A stretch of DNA of 64,000 bases from Reticulitermes speratus (GCA_021186555.1 JAJKFL010000006.1:46758138-46822137); one strand, 5' to 3'. Shown: positions 1 to 12,334, numbered from the stretch's first letter. Made by a program: numbers and translations. Notes: generated by a model not told the origin, from the letters alone.

Positions 1-1547
1 ACAGTAAACACACTCCGTCTCAGTTATACAAACCAGTCAGTTAATGTTGTACAGTGAAATAATCGCTGTTTCTTCTGAGATCCACACAAAACACATAAAT
101 ACAGTCCGTACCGCGCAGTAAACACACTCCGTCTCAGTTACACAAACCAGTCAGTTAATGCTGTACAGTGAAATAATCGCTGTTTGTTCTGAGATCCACA
201 CAAAACACATAAATACAGTCCGTACCGCGCAGTAAACACACTCCGTCTCAGTTATACAAACCAGTCAGTTAATGCTGTACAGTGAAATAATCGCTGTTTG
301 TTCTGAGATCCACACAAAACACATAAATACAGTCCGTACCGCGCAGTAAACACACTCCGTCTCAGTTATACAAACCAGTCAGTTAATGCTGTACAGTGAA
401 ATAATCGCTGTTTGTTCTGAGATCCACACAAAACACATAAATACAGTCCGTACCGCGCAGTAAACACACTCCATCTCAGTTATACAAACCAGTCAGTTAA
501 TGTTGTACAGTGAAATAATCGCTGTTTCTTCTGAGATCCACACAAAACACATAAATACAGTTCGTACCGCGCAGTAAACACACTCCGTCTCAGTTATACA
601 AACCAGTCAGTTAATGTTGTACAGTGAAATAATCGCTGTTTCTTCTGAGATCCACACAAAACACATAAATACAGTCCGTACCGCACAGTAAACACACTCC
701 GTCTCAGTTATACAAACCAGTCAGTTAATGTTGTACAGTGAAATAATCGCTGTTTCTTCTGAGATCCACACAAAACACATAAATACAGTCCGTACCGCGC
801 AGTAAACACACTCCGTCTCAGTTACACAAACCAGTCAGTTAATGCTGTACAGTGAAATAATCGCTGTTTGTTCTGAGATCCACACAAAACACATAAATAC
901 AGTCCGTACCGCGCAGTAAACACACTCCGTCTCAGTTATACAAACCAGTCAGTTAATGCTGTACAGTGAAATAATCGCTGTTTGTTCTGAGATCCACACA
1001 AAACACATAAATACAGTCCGTACCGCGCAGTAAACACACTCCGTCTCAGTTACACAAACCAGTCAGTTAATGCTGTACAGTGAAATAATCGCTGTTTGTT
1101 CTGAGATCCACACAAAACACATAAATACAGTCCGTACCGCGCAGTAAACACACTCCGTCTCAGTTATACAAACCAGTCAGTTAATGCTGTACAGTGAAAT
1201 AATCGCTGTTTGTTCTGAGATCCACACAAAACACATAAATACAGTCCGTACCGCGCAGTAAACACACTCCGTCTCAGTTATACAAACCAGTCAGTTAATG
1301 TTGTACAGTGAAATAATCGCTGTTTGTTCTGAGATCCACACAAAACACATAAATACAGTTCGTACCGCGCAGTAAACACACTCCGTCTCAGTTATACAAA
1401 CCAATCAGTTAATGTTGTACAGTGAATTAATCGCTGTTTGTTCTGAGATCCACACAAAACACATAAATACACTGTGTGGGCAGAACGTAGAATTTGTGAA
1501 TGTTAAACATGGTGGTACATATAGTAACCACTGGGCTTTAGAGGGTT
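1..1547 (-). mobile_element. Dispersed element with 114-bp minisatellite (reverse copy)
   Basis: About 12.9 head-to-tail units of 114 bp fill 1-1470; unit starts (ACAGTGAAATAATCG) fall at 51, 165, 279 and so on, exactly 114 apart. Units differ at few sites (TTTCTTCTG or TTTGTTCTG; CAGTTATAC or CAGTTACAC). The array ends in a non-repeated head at 1471-1547 (ACTGTGTGGGCAGAACG ... GGGCTTTAGAGGGTT), which recurs in reverse complement at 3453, 18464 and 19701. The array is therefore part of a dispersed element. The left side runs off the window. No coding capacity is proposed. Confidence 0.9.
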
Positions 1548-2447
1548 CAACGGGATGCGGAGCGACTCTGTAGTGGCCCATTTAAAACACTCTCGTAGCA
1601 ACGCTGCAAAACAGCCATAAGCCACGTGCCCCGCAGTCTGTATTCAGAAACACAAAACAAACACTCGCTCTACCCGCAGTCACACAAATGTCACTCAGTT
1701 ACACGCCGTGCTGTAGACAGTACACAGACAGTACAAGTACAATAGACAGTACACAGACAGTACGCAGACAGTACAAGTACAGTAGACAGTACACAGACAC
1801 TGTTCGTAACAAAATACAAAAGGCAGTTCTATCTCACAAAAATGAGCTATTGCGCTAGTTGTGTTCGTCGCTTTAAGTTTTTGTAGCCGCACAGTACAGT
1901 TGTGGCCACGTGTTAAGAACTCGACAACACAACACGTGTCTAGAGCTGAGGGCGTCTAAGGTAACACTAGTTTCAAATTTTGTACGATCAACGCAGTGCT
2001 TTAAGATAAATTTCACCACCCCAATATTGGCAATACTGACTACTAGGTATTAGCATTAATGATAGACACATAAAAAATTTTGGTGTTATTTATAGTGTGG
2101 CCAGCAAGGTGTTTTTCATGATGTGTCCCCGTTGTCCACAAATTTCGTGACCTCTAGCGCAGAAGAAACAACCTGATTGGAATGACCGGCCGACGGTTCC
2201 TACATCTGCTGTAACAATCGGGGATACGAACCGCAGAACTGCGACGTCACGTTCTGTGAGCTATACTTAATGGACACGACGTTTCGGTAGTTGGCTGTAA
2301 TCAGATTAAGATTATTCCTTATCAGTTTATTTACAGATCATTTTATAGTTTATTAATTTCAAAATATTGGGCCATATGTGTTTTGGGATGTGGAACCCTG
2401 CAGTGCCCGCCTGACAGGTACCTTAATGTGGGGTGTTGCTGCGTGTA
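1548..2447. other. Unique stretch, no gene seen
   Basis: No gene or recognised RNA. It contains the small repeat at 1712-1799. At 2278-2288 it has the motif GACGTTTCGG, which recurs across the window in foldback-type elements. Confidence 0.6.
1712..1799. repeat. Short degenerate tandem repeat (TAGACAGTACACAGACAG)
   Basis: About three imperfect units starting TAGACAGTACACAGACAG, each followed by variable runs of AGTACAAGTAC or GTACGCAGACA. The minus-strand cysteine/tyrosine-rich reading frame here is a by-product of the repeat. Confidence 0.7.
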
Positions 2448-2475
2448 CACGTGACACGTGACACGTGACACGTGA
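2448..2475. repeat. (CACGTGA)4 short tandem repeat
   Basis: Four perfect copies of the 7-mer CACGTGA, so four CACGTG E-box palindromes at 7-bp spacing. Nothing nearby looks like a promoter-gene pair, so a regulatory role is not claimed. Confidence 0.85.
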
Positions 2476-2689
2476 CACACAGTTGTTACGTGATCGCACG
2501 AATTACGTTTGTACTTGCCAAATATTATTTGGTTGGTTGAGCAAGGTGGATGAGTGATGATCAGTGTGGTACTGCAGGGGGTGAAGATAAATGTTCACAA
2601 AATTTTGCTGGGGAAAACTGAAGGAAAGGGAACACTTTGAATACATAGACGTAGATGGAAATATAATATTCAAAATATATACAATAGGA

Positions 2690-2957
2690 TGGGAAATATT
2701 ATATCGGATATTAAAACCAGAAGATTGGAGTGGCTGGCCATGTAGTTCGAATGGAGGATCTTAGATTACAAAAGAAGATTTTGAATGCCAAACTGGATAA
2801 AAAGCGAAAAATTGATAGACCTAAATTAAGATGGTTTGATGACGTCCAAAGTGATATAAGAACATTAGGAATTAAGAGATGGATGTGCAAAGCGCGAGAT
2901 AGACTGGAATGGGCAAGAATCACAAGGGAGGCTAAGGTCAGACTTAAAGGGCCGTAA
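2690..2957 (+). pseudogene. LINE reverse transcriptase C-terminal fragment
   Basis: This is the 3' end of a non-LTR retrotransposon ORF. Read with one compensated base deletion near 2733, the sequence gives SDIKTRRLEW then GHVVRMED (residues 3-10 of the frame starting at 2730). It continues with KKILNAKLDKKRK, RPKLRWFDDVQSDIR and ends WARITREAKVRLKG before a stop. The GHV.RM, (G/D)RPK.RW.DDV and REAK blocks are the standard C-terminal tail of many insect LINE RT proteins. No catalytic RT motifs are present. The single-base deletion at TGGCT/GGCCAT and the missing upstream region mark it as dead. It abuts a second LINE tail at 2984. The family assignment rests on recalled motifs. Confidence 0.75.
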
Positions 2958-2983
2958 TGCCATAGAAGAGGAAGAATATAGGA

Positions 2984-3148
2984 TGGGATGTCGCGGAGTG
3001 GACATATCTGGCTCAGGGTATGGGAAAGTTGCGGGATGTTTTGACGGCAGTGATGAATCTTGTGGTTGCAGAAAATGCGGGGAATTTCGTGACAAGCTGA
3101 GGAACTGTCAGCTGCTCACGGGACTCTGCATTATGGAGTTAGTTGTTT
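2984..3148 (+). pseudogene. 3' terminal fragment of a second LINE family
   Basis: This matches, with divergence, the LINE 3' end seen intact at 23402-23730. Shared landmarks in order are GGACATATCTGGCTCAGG, GCAGTGATGAATCTTG, AAAATGCGGGGAATTTC, AGCTGAGGAACTGTCAGC and ATGGAGTTAGTTG. It joins the preceding LINE fragment after about 27 bp, so two different retrotransposon tails lie fused here. No open frame of use remains. Confidence 0.75.
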
Positions 3149-3451
3149 CGTTTGGACATTTTGGATGTTTGCTTACTTAACACAGAAAGACGACGTGTGA
3201 CGTGCTGAACTGTGTGCACTTCTGATACAATTCAGGTCACCACCCCAGTTGTCACTTTGCAGTCCGCCATCATTATAAACTTCACTTCCTTTTGTTTTGT
3301 CTCAGCCCAGACAATGGATATCCTGTTCACAGCATTAAAACGTCTGATTTTGTCCCACGGAAATCATAATATCAATCGATTATATTCAGGTCCACGTTTG
3401 TCACCACGTACTGTATCGATTAAGGAAGGAAAGCCTCATAATCGTGAAACA
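3149..3451. other. Unique stretch, no gene seen
   Basis: Short open frames exist, but none shows a domain, signal or relation to a family I know. Confidence 0.5.
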
Positions 3452-4864
3452 AACCCTCTAAAGTCCAGTGGTTACTATATGTACCACCATGTTTAACATT
3501 CCACAATTCTACGTTCTGCCCACACAGTGTATTTATGTGTTTTGTGTGGATCTTAGAACAAACAGCGATTATTTCACTGTACAGCATTAACTGACTGGTT
3601 TGTATAACTGAGACGGAGTGTGTTTACTGCGCGGTACGGACTGTATTTATGTGTTTTGTGTGGATCTCAGAACAAACAGCGATTATTTCACTGTACAGCA
3701 TTAACTGACTGGTTTGTATAACTGAGAAGGAGTGTGTTTACTGCGCGGTACGGACTGTATTTATGTGTTTTGTGTGGATCTCAGAACAAACAGCGATTAT
3801 TTCACTGTACAAGCATTAACTGACTGGTTTGTATAACTGAGACGGGGTGTGTTTACTGCGCGGTACGGACTGTATTTATGTGTTTTGTGTGGATCTCAGA
3901 ACAAACAGCGATTATTTCACTGTACAGCATTAACTGACTGGTTTGTATAACTGAGAAGGAGTGTGTTTACTGCGCGGTACGGACTGTATTTATGTGTTTT
4001 GTGGACCTCAAACAACCAGCGATTATTTCATGTACAGCATTAACGACTGGTTTGTATAACTGAGACGGAGTGTGTTTACTGCGCGTACGACATGTATTTA
4101 TGTGTTTTGTGTGGATCTCAGAACAAACAGCGATTATTTCACTGTACAAGCATTAACTGACTGGTTTGTATAACTGAGAAGGAGTGTGTTTACTGCGCGG
4201 TACGGACTGTATTTATGTGTTTTGTGTGGATCTCAGAACAAACAGCGATTATTTCACTGTACAGCATTAACTGACTGGTTTGTATAACTGAGACGGAGTG
4301 TGTTTACTGCGCGGTACGGACTGTATTTATGTGTTTTGTGTGGATCTCAGAACAAACAGCGATTATTTCACTGTACAAAATTAACTGACTGGTTTGTATA
4401 ACTGAGACGGAGTGTGTTTACTGCGCGGTACGGACTGTATTTATGTGTTTTGTGTGGATCTCAGAACAAACAGCGATTATTTCACTGTACAGCATTAACT
4501 GACTGGTTTGTATAACTGAGACGGAGTGTGTTTACTGCGCGGTACGGACTGTATTTATGTGTTTTGTGTGGATCTCAGAACAAACAGCGATTATTTCACT
4601 GTACAACATTAACTGACTGGTTTGTATAACTGAGACGGAGTGTGTTTACTGCCGGTACGGACTGTATTTATGTGTTTTGTGTGGATCTCAGAACAAACAG
4701 CCGATTATTTCACTGTACAACATTAACTGACCGGTTTGTATAACTGAGACGGAGTGTGTTTACTGCGCGGTACGGACTGTATTTATGTGTTTTGTGTGGA
4801 TCTCAGAACAAACAGCGATTATTTCACTGTACAACATTAACTGACTGGTTTGTATAACTGAGAC
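3452..4864 (+). mobile_element. Dispersed element with 114-bp minisatellite (forward copy)
   Basis: Head 3453-3528 begins ACCCTCTAAAGTCCAGTGG and ends at CCCACACAGTG. About 11.7 units of 114 bp follow (GTATTTATGTGTTTTGTGTGG ... GACTGGTTTG). Several units from 3990 to 4700 carry single-base indels. The array stops abruptly at 4864, without the tail seen at 19880-19910. Its orientation is opposite to the copy at 1-1547. Confidence 0.9.
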
Positions 4865-5375
4865 TTAGTCTTGTGGGCTTGAACCCGAGGCTCCGCAATT
4901 AGAAGACAGGTCCCAACCACACTATTACATCATGCTTAATTAATAACCCGTAATGAGTTCCTGTTTTGAGAACTGGCAACACAGTACTAAGAAGGTTAGA
5001 AGAGTTCACTACTGATACAGCACGTATTGAACATTGTTTCATGTAACAAGGCAAGAAATGTGACCCTTAGCACCAGCGTGCTCATGGCTGAATTTTGTTG
5101 TAGTTTTACGCGACATGTGTAAGAAAATTCTGATTGTATTGGGCATGAAGTTACATACAATGAGTGTGCGTGGGTTTACACTTCAGTTACAACTAGTGAT
5201 CAGAGGTGGTCAGGTGCTGCGCCATCAGTCTCGTTATTTAATAGCCACACCTCCTATCTTCTCATGATCATCGCATAGTCTATCTTACGACAGGTCTATA
5301 AACTTTTCCAAAGCCAATTCTCCACACAGTGCGATCTAATGCTTCCCCTTTAAAATACATTTCAAGTCATTCTCC
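4865..5375. other. Unique stretch, no gene seen
   Basis: No open frame, RNA gene or recognised transposon landmark. Confidence 0.5.
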
Positions 5376-5915
5376 GGTTTTCTCAATTACACTTGTAATC
5401 ATCCTGTAGTTGTCTCAATACACTCATAATCATCCTGTAGTTGTCTCAATTACATTTGTAATCGTTCTGTATTTGTCTCAATTACACTTGTAATCATCCT
5501 GTATTTGTCTCAATTACACTCATAATCATCCTGTAGTTGTCTCAATTACATTTGTAATCGTTCTGTATTTGTCTCAATTACACTTGTAATCATCCTGTAT
5601 TTGTCTCAATTACACTCATAATCATCCTGTAGTTGTCTCAATTACATTTGTAATCGTTCTGTATTTGTCTCAATTACACTTGTAATCATCCTGTATTTGT
5701 CTCAATTACACTCATAATCATCCTGTAGTTGTCTCAATTACATTTGTAATCGTTCTGCATTTGTCTCATTACACTTGAATCATCCTGTATTTGTCTCAAT
5801 TACATCTAATCATCCTGTATTTGTCTCAATTACACTTGTAATCATCCTGTATTTGTCTCAATTACACTCATAACCATCCTGTAGTTGTCTCAATTTCACT
5901 TGTAATCATTTTGCG
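5376..5915. repeat. 32-bp tandem array with 96-bp higher-order unit
   Basis: About 17 units built on TTGTCTCAATTACACTTGTA followed by ATCATCCTGTAT. Three unit variants alternate (ACATTTGTAATCGTT, ACACTTGTAATCATCC, ACACTCATAATCATCC). The marker ATCGTTCTGT recurs at 5461, 5557 and 5653, exactly 96 bp apart. The right end (5765-5815) has unit-shortening indels. Confidence 0.92.
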
Positions 5916-6078
5916 GTTTTCCAGTGGCAATAACTTATTTTATGCGGAGGTAAGAGACATTGCTATACACATCTTTATATAGTTCGTTGATAAATATTTA
6001 TGCTTTATGCTAGTTACACAGTGTGCATATTATGCTGTACTTTGCTTGCTGTCTGATCGCATCTTATATTTTGGGAAT

Positions 6079-8752
6079 GTCTATCATACTGTAGATGTGG
6101 GACTGTGCACAACATTGCTGTAAAGCATTGCCATGTCTAGTATACTGTAGATGTGGGACTGTGCACAACATTGTTGTAAAGCATGTGCCATTCTAGTATA
6201 CTGTAGATGTGGGACTGTGCACAATTGCTGTAAAGCATGTGCCATGTCTAGTATACTGTAGATGTGGGACTGTGCACAACATTGCTGTAAAGCATGTGCC
6301 ATGTCTAGTATACTGTAGATTGGGACTGTGCACAATATTGGTGTAAAGCATGTGTCATGTCTAGTATACTGTAGATGTGGGACTGTGCACAACATTGGAT
6401 GTAAAGCATGTGCCATGTCTAGTATACTGTAGATGTGGGACTGTGCACAACATTGGTGTAAAGCATGTAACAATGTCTAGTATACTGTAGATGTGTGACT
6501 GTGCACAACATTGGTGTAAAGCATGTGCCATGTCTAGTATACTGTAGATGTGGGACTGTGCACAACATTGGTGTAAAGCATGTAACATATCTAGTATACT
6601 GTAGATGTGGGACTTTGCACAACATTGGTGTAAAGCATGTAACATATCTAGTATACTGTAGATGTGGGACTGTGCACAACATTGGTGTAAAGCATGTGCC
6701 ATGTCTAGTATACTGTAGATGTGGGACTGTGCACAACATTGGTGTAAAGCATGTGCCATGTCTAGTATATTGTAGATGTGGGACTGTGCACAACATTGGT
6801 GTAAAGCATGTGCCATGTCTAGTATACTGTAGATGTGTGACTGTGCACAACATTGGTGTAAAGCATGTGACATATCTAGTATACTGTAGATGTGGGACTG
6901 TGCACAACATTGGTGTAAAGCATGTGCCATGTCTAGTATACTGTAGATGTGGGACTGTGCACAACATTGGTGTAAAGCATGTGCCATGTCTAGTATATGT
7001 AGATGTGGGACTGTGCACAACATTGGTGTAAAGCATGTGCCATGTCTAGTATACTGTAGATGTGGGACTGTGCACAACATTGGTGTAAAGCATGTGCCAT
7101 GTCTAGTATACTGTAGATGTGGGACTGTGCACAATATTGGTGTAAAGCATGTGTCATGTCTAGTATACTGTACATGTGGGACTGTGCACAACATTGGTGT
7201 AAAGTATGTGCCATGTCTAGTATACTGTAGATGTGGGACTGTGCACAACATTGGTGTAAAGCATGTGTCATGTCTAGTATACTGTAGATGTGGGACTGTG
7301 CACAACATTGGTGTAAAGCATGTGCCATGTCTAGTATACTGCAGATGTGGGACTGTGCACAACATTGGTGTAAAGCATGTGCCATGTCTAGTATACTGTA
7401 GATGTGGGACTGTGCACAACATTGGTGTAAAGCATGTGCCATGTCTAGCATACTGTAGATGTGGGACTGTGCACAACATTGGTGTAAAGCATGTGTCATG
7501 TCTAGTATACTGTAGATGTGGGACTGTGCACAACATTGGTGTAAAGCATGTGTCATGTCTAGTATACTGTAGATGTGGGACTGTGCACAACATTGGTGTA
7601 TAGCATGTGCCATGTCTAGTATCCTGTAGATGTGTGACTGTGCACAACATTGGTGTAAAGCATGTTTCATGTCTAGTATACTGTAGATGTGGGACTGTAC
7701 ACAATATTGGTGTAAAGCATGTGCCATGTCTAGTATACTGTACATGTGTGACTGTGCACAACATTGGTGTAAAGCATGTGCCATGTCTAGTATACTGTAG
7801 ATGTGGGACTGTGCACAACATTGGTGTAAAGCATGTTTCATGTCTAGTATACTGTAGATGTGGGACTGTGCACAATGTTGGTGTAAAGCATGTGCCATGT
7901 CTAGTATACTGTAGATGTGGTACTGTGCACAACATTGATGTAAAGCATGTGTCATGTCTAGTATACTGTAGATGTGGGACTGTGCACAACATTGGTGTAA
8001 AGCATGTGCCATGTCTAGTATACTGTAGATGTGGGAATGTGCACAATATTGGTGTAAAGCATGTGCCATGTCTAGTATACTGTAGATGTGGGACTGTGCA
8101 CAACATTGGTGTAAAGCATGTGTCATGTCTAGTATACTGTAGATGTGGGACTGTGCACAACATTGGTGTAAAGCATGTGCCATGTCTAGTATCCTGTAGA
8201 TGTGTGACTGTGCACAACATTGGTGTAAAGCATGTTTCATGTCTAGTATACTGTAGATGTGGGACTGTGCACAATATTGGTGTAAAGCATGTGCCATGTC
8301 TAGTATACTGTAGATGTGTGACTGTGCACAACATTGGTGTAAAGCATGTGCCATGTCTAGTATACTGTAGATGTGTGACTGTGCACAACATTGGTGTAAA
8401 GCATGTTTCATGTCTAGTATACTGTAGATGTGGGACTGTGCACAATATTGGTGTAAAGCATGTGCCATGTCTAGTATACTGTAGATGTGGGACTGTGCAC
8501 AACATTGATGTAAAGCATGTGTCATGTCTAGTATACTGTAGATGTGGGACTGTGCACAACATTGGTGTAAAGCATGTGCCATGTCTAGTATACTGTAGAT
8601 GTGGGACTGTGCACAACATTGGTGTAAAGCATGTGCCATGTCTAGTACACTGTAGATGTGGGAATGTGCACAATATTGGTGTAAAGCATGTGCCATGTCT
8701 AGTACACTGTAGATGTGGGAATGTGCACAATATTGGTGTAAAGCATGTGCCA
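6079..8752. repeat. 57-bp minisatellite, ~47 copies
   Basis: The unit is 57 bp (key parts GTATACTGTAGATGTGGGAC, TGTGCACAACATTGGTG, AAAGCATGTGCCATGTC). Because 57 is 19 codons and the unit lacks stops in several frames, it yields a minus-strand frame of 789 codons (6361-8730), another of 587, and plus-strand frames up to 388 codons, all reading as 19-residue repeats. Simultaneous openness on both strands argues against coding. Variant order (TATCCTG, TTTCATG, CAATATT) repeats after 570 bp. The left 400 bp has indels. Confidence 0.93.
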
Positions 8753-9424
8753 TTGTCGCAGATTTGTGGATAGCGAAGATGATGAATTGTTTATCAAATT
8801 GTGAAACTGAATACTATTGGCCACGCTGCAGACAGCATCTCGTTCAGAGCCGTCTGCAGCCTTCTCACAGCTTGTGTTTGTGCAGTAACAACAGTGTGCT
8901 TATTGTGAAGAAATTTTCCAGTTTTGATAAGAAACTTGAATGGTGTGGGGCAGTCAGTGAGAGAACTGTGTGTATGTTGGTACTGCTTGGGGAGGGGGGT
9001 GTTACAAACAAATGAAGGCAGCGACACGCTATCGGCAGGAAGCGTCATTATCACAAGTCTGTTACAGGACCATACTGTTGCGGACTCACGAGAAAGACTT
9101 TGACCTTGACAGTGTGAAGGGCTCTTTATCACCGGGTTGACCTTGCGGAGAAAACGTGTGGGCCTTGCATAAAACATAAATCTTTGTCACTGTACATTTT
9201 ATTGTGCACTGCTCAGCATTTGAGAGTTGTGCAGTGCTTAACAAGAATGAAGTCAAGTGTTTGTACAGCTCTAGTATTAATGAAGTATTAACCCGCACGC
9301 ACAAGACACAAATACCCTTCAGTACATCGGCTACAACTCATAAGCATCTAACGGCTTGTGCAAGTTCTTACGCTTTCGCAGGGATTCAGTTGAGGGTTTA
9401 ACCGGCGCTGTGTGTCAAGATTAC
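8753..9424. other. Unique stretch, no gene seen
   Basis: Overlapping short open frames on both strands show no recognisable domain or membrane/signal pattern. Confidence 0.5.
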
Positions 9425-9515
9425 GGCACTCTGGGATACGACGCCTTATAGTTTTGTAAATGGGTACAGAGGTTTCGGAGGAACCTTTTGCCTCCGTGTT
9501 CAGAATTGAGATCGT
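9425..9515 (+). mobile_element. Fragment of dispersed TTTCGGAGGA repeat
   Basis: Contains GGTACAGAGGTTTCGGAGGA followed by a CCTCCGTGTTCAGAATTGAG segment. The same order, TTTCGGAGGAA then GCCTCCATCTTCA, occurs at 20438-20475. This is one arm of the CGAAACGTC/GACGTTTCGG foldback family found across the window. It supplies the ATG of the long repeat-driven frame that follows. Confidence 0.5.
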
Positions 9516-9580
9516 GGCTATTGTTTCGTATACAGGAGCAATTTTAATTTATGAACATTTCATATGTTACCTGCATTTGA

Positions 9581-11325
9581 CTGCAGAGCGTGTTCATGTG
9601 TTCTGTGCCACTGTAGAGTGTCTTAATGTGTTCTGTGCCACTGTAGAGTGTCTTAATGTGTTCTGTGCTACAGCAGAGTGTGTTAATTTGTTCTGTAGCA
9701 CTTTACAGTGTGTTCAAGTGTTCTGTGCCACTGCAGAGTGTGTTCATGTGTTCTGTGCCACTACAGAGTGTGTTCATGTGTTCTGTGCCACTGCAGAGTG
9801 TGTTCATGTGTTTTGTGCCACTGCAGAGTGTGTTACATGTTCTGTGCCACTGCATAATGTGTTAATATGTTCTGTGCCACTGCAGAGTTTGTTCATATGT
9901 TCTGTGCCACTGCAGAGTGTGTTCATATCTGGTGTGCCACTGCAGAGTGTGTTAATATGTTCTGTGCCACTGCAGAGTGTGTTAATATGTTCTGTGCCAC
10001 TGCAAAGTGTGTTAATATGTTCTGTGCCACTGCAGAGTTTGTTAATGTGTTCTGTGCCACTACAGAGTTTGTTCATGTGTCCTGTGCCACTGCAGAGTGT
10101 GTTAATGTGTTATGTGCCACTGCAGAGTGTGTTAATGTGTTCTGTGCCACTGCAGAGTTTGTTCATATGTTCTGTGCCACTGCAGAGTGTGTTCATATGT
10201 TCTGTGCCACTGCAGAGTGTGTTAATGTGTTCTGTGCCACTGCAGAGTTTGTTCATATGTTCTGTGCCACTGCAGAGTGTGTTCATGTGTTATATGCCAT
10301 TGCAGGGTGTGTTAATTTGTTCTGTGCCACTGCAGAGTTTGTTCATATGTTCTGTGCCACTGCAGAGTGTGTTCATATGTTTTGTGCCATTGCAGAGTGT
10401 GTTAATGTGTTCTGTGCCACTGCAGAGTTTGTTCATATGTTCTGTGCCACTTCAGAGTTTGTTCATATGTTCTGTACCACTGCAGAGTGTGTTCATGTGT
10501 TCTGTACCACTGCAGAGTGTGTTAATGTGTTCTGTGCCACTGCAGAGTGTGTTCATGTGTTCTGTACCACTGCAGAGTGTGTTCATGTGTTATATGCCAT
10601 TGCAGGGTGTGTTAATTTGTTCTGTGCCACTGCAGAGTGTGTTAATGTGTTCTGTGCCACTGCAGAGTGTGTTCATGTGTTCTGTACCACTGCAGAGTGT
10701 GTTCATGTGTTATATGCCATTGCAGGGTGTGTTAATTTGTTCTGTGCCACTGCAGAGTGTGTTAATGTGTTCTGTGCCACTGCAGGGTGTGTTAATGTGT
10801 TCTGTGCCACTGCAGAGTGTGTTCATGTGTTCTGTACCACTGCAGAGTGTGTTCATGTGTTATATGCCATTGCAGGGTGTGTTAATTTGTTGTGTGCCAC
10901 TGCAGAGTGTGTTAATGTGTTCTGTGCCACTGCAGGGTGTGTTAATGTGTTCTGTGCCACTGCAGAGTGTGTTCATATGTTCTGTACCACTGCAGAGTGT
11001 GTTCATGTGTTATATGCCATTGCAGGGTGTGTTAATTTGTTCTGTGCCACTGCAGAGTGTGTTAATGTGTTCTGTGCCACTGCAGGGTGTGTTAATGTGT
11101 TCTGTGCCACTGCAGAGTGTGTTCATGTGTTCTGTGCCACTGCATAGTGTGTTCATATGTTCTGTGCCACTGCAGTGTTTTAATGTGTTCTGTGCCACTG
11201 CGTAGTGTGTTAATGTGTTCTGTGCCACTGCATAGTGTGTTCATGTGTTCTGTGACACTGCAGAGTGTGTTAATGTGTTCTGTGCCACTGCAGAGTGTGT
11301 TAATGTGTTCTGTGCCACTACATAA
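9581..11325. repeat. 30-bp minisatellite, ~58 copies
   Basis: The unit is 30 bp (TGTTCTGTGCCACTGCAGAG plus TGTGTTAATG or TGTGTTCATG). Thirty bp equals ten codons, so the plus strand stays open in several frames: 581 codons from 9460 and 426 codons from 9867. They encode Cys-rich decapeptide repeats with no non-repeat domain. The marker TATATGCCATTGCAGGG recurs at 10291, 10591, 10711, 10861 and 11011, giving a local 150-bp (5-unit) higher-order repeat at 10711-11160. Confidence 0.92.
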
Positions 11326-11973
11326 TCAACTGTGCTTGTATCCGTCAACTGCATTCAACCGGTTGCTCCTTGTAATTGAGACTGGATTTTCGTACTTTGA
11401 GGTGTTCACATTGGCATTGATTTCGATGTTTTGATAAATAACGCTGCGTCGTTACGAAGTGGTTCCCGACGTTTCGGAGTAACGTGTAGCTTTAAGTGTT
11501 CAGGGTCCACCTTATACCCAGCAACTCAGCACGACATCACAGAACACTCGAAGAGGCAGCAGCTGTCATTTTATCCCACATTTCGTATAGCTTAAAACAT
11601 TGTGTAACAAACAGCTTGTTACTGCGCGGAGCCACAAGAAGCTCTAAATTAAATGGTGCCAACCGTTGATAGTATTATTATTTTGTATTCCTCCACACAC
11701 AGACACGTGTCCAGATATTCCCCGACTTACGCAATAGCTGCATTCCGCAATTCGTAACTGATTATTCGTGTGGTCAAATATACTTGTACTGTATATACAA
11801 GGCAGTCCAGTTGACATCCAAACTCCAACATACTGGAACCGGACTGGCCCTAACATCACCGCACCGCCAACTGTGTTATCGCCCAGCAGTAGTCTTCCGC
11901 CACCGCTACAATGGTCCCATTGTGCTCATATTCCGGCGAGGAAAAACTCGGCGCGCTTTTAAACATGTTATTT
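11326..11973. other. Unique stretch, no gene seen
   Basis: Has the window-wide motif CCCGACGTTTCGGAG near 11467. Short frames around 11650-11960 have no recognisable content. Confidence 0.5.
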
Positions 11974-12334
11974 TTGTGTTACGTGTTATTGTGTTCTGTT
12001 TTATATTGTGTTACGTTTTATTGTGTTCTGCTTTACATTGTGTTACGTTTTATTGTGTTCTGCTTTACATTGTGTTACGTTTTATTGTGTTCTGCTTTAC
12101 ATTGTGTTACGTTTTATTGTGTTCTGCTTTACATTGTGTTACGTTTTATTGTGTTCTGCTTTACATTGTGTTACGTTTTATTGTGTTCTGCTTTACATTG
12201 TGTTACGTTTTATTGTGTTCTGCTTTACATTGTGTTACGTTTTATTGTGTTCTGCTTTACATTGTGTTACGTTTTATTGTGTTCTGCTTTACATTGTGTT
12301 ACGTTTTATTGTGTTCTGCTTTACATTGTGTTAC
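11974..12334. repeat. 32-bp minisatellite, ~11 copies
   Basis: The unit is 32 bp (GTGTTACGTTTTATTGTG plus TTCTGCTTTACATT), very uniform after the first copy. No plus-strand frame of the unit holds a stop, so three overlapping Cys/Leu/Phe-rich frames run through it although 32 is not a multiple of 3. Not coding. Confidence 0.93.

Noticed and set aside
2448..2475. E-box cluster as a promoter
   Set aside because: No gene, TATA or initiator context nearby; it is a four-copy 7-bp microsatellite.
6361..8730. 789-codon minus-strand open frame as a repeat protein
   Set aside because: It is wholly 57-bp tandem repeat, open in other frames and on the other strand as well, with no non-repeat domain, signal or start context.
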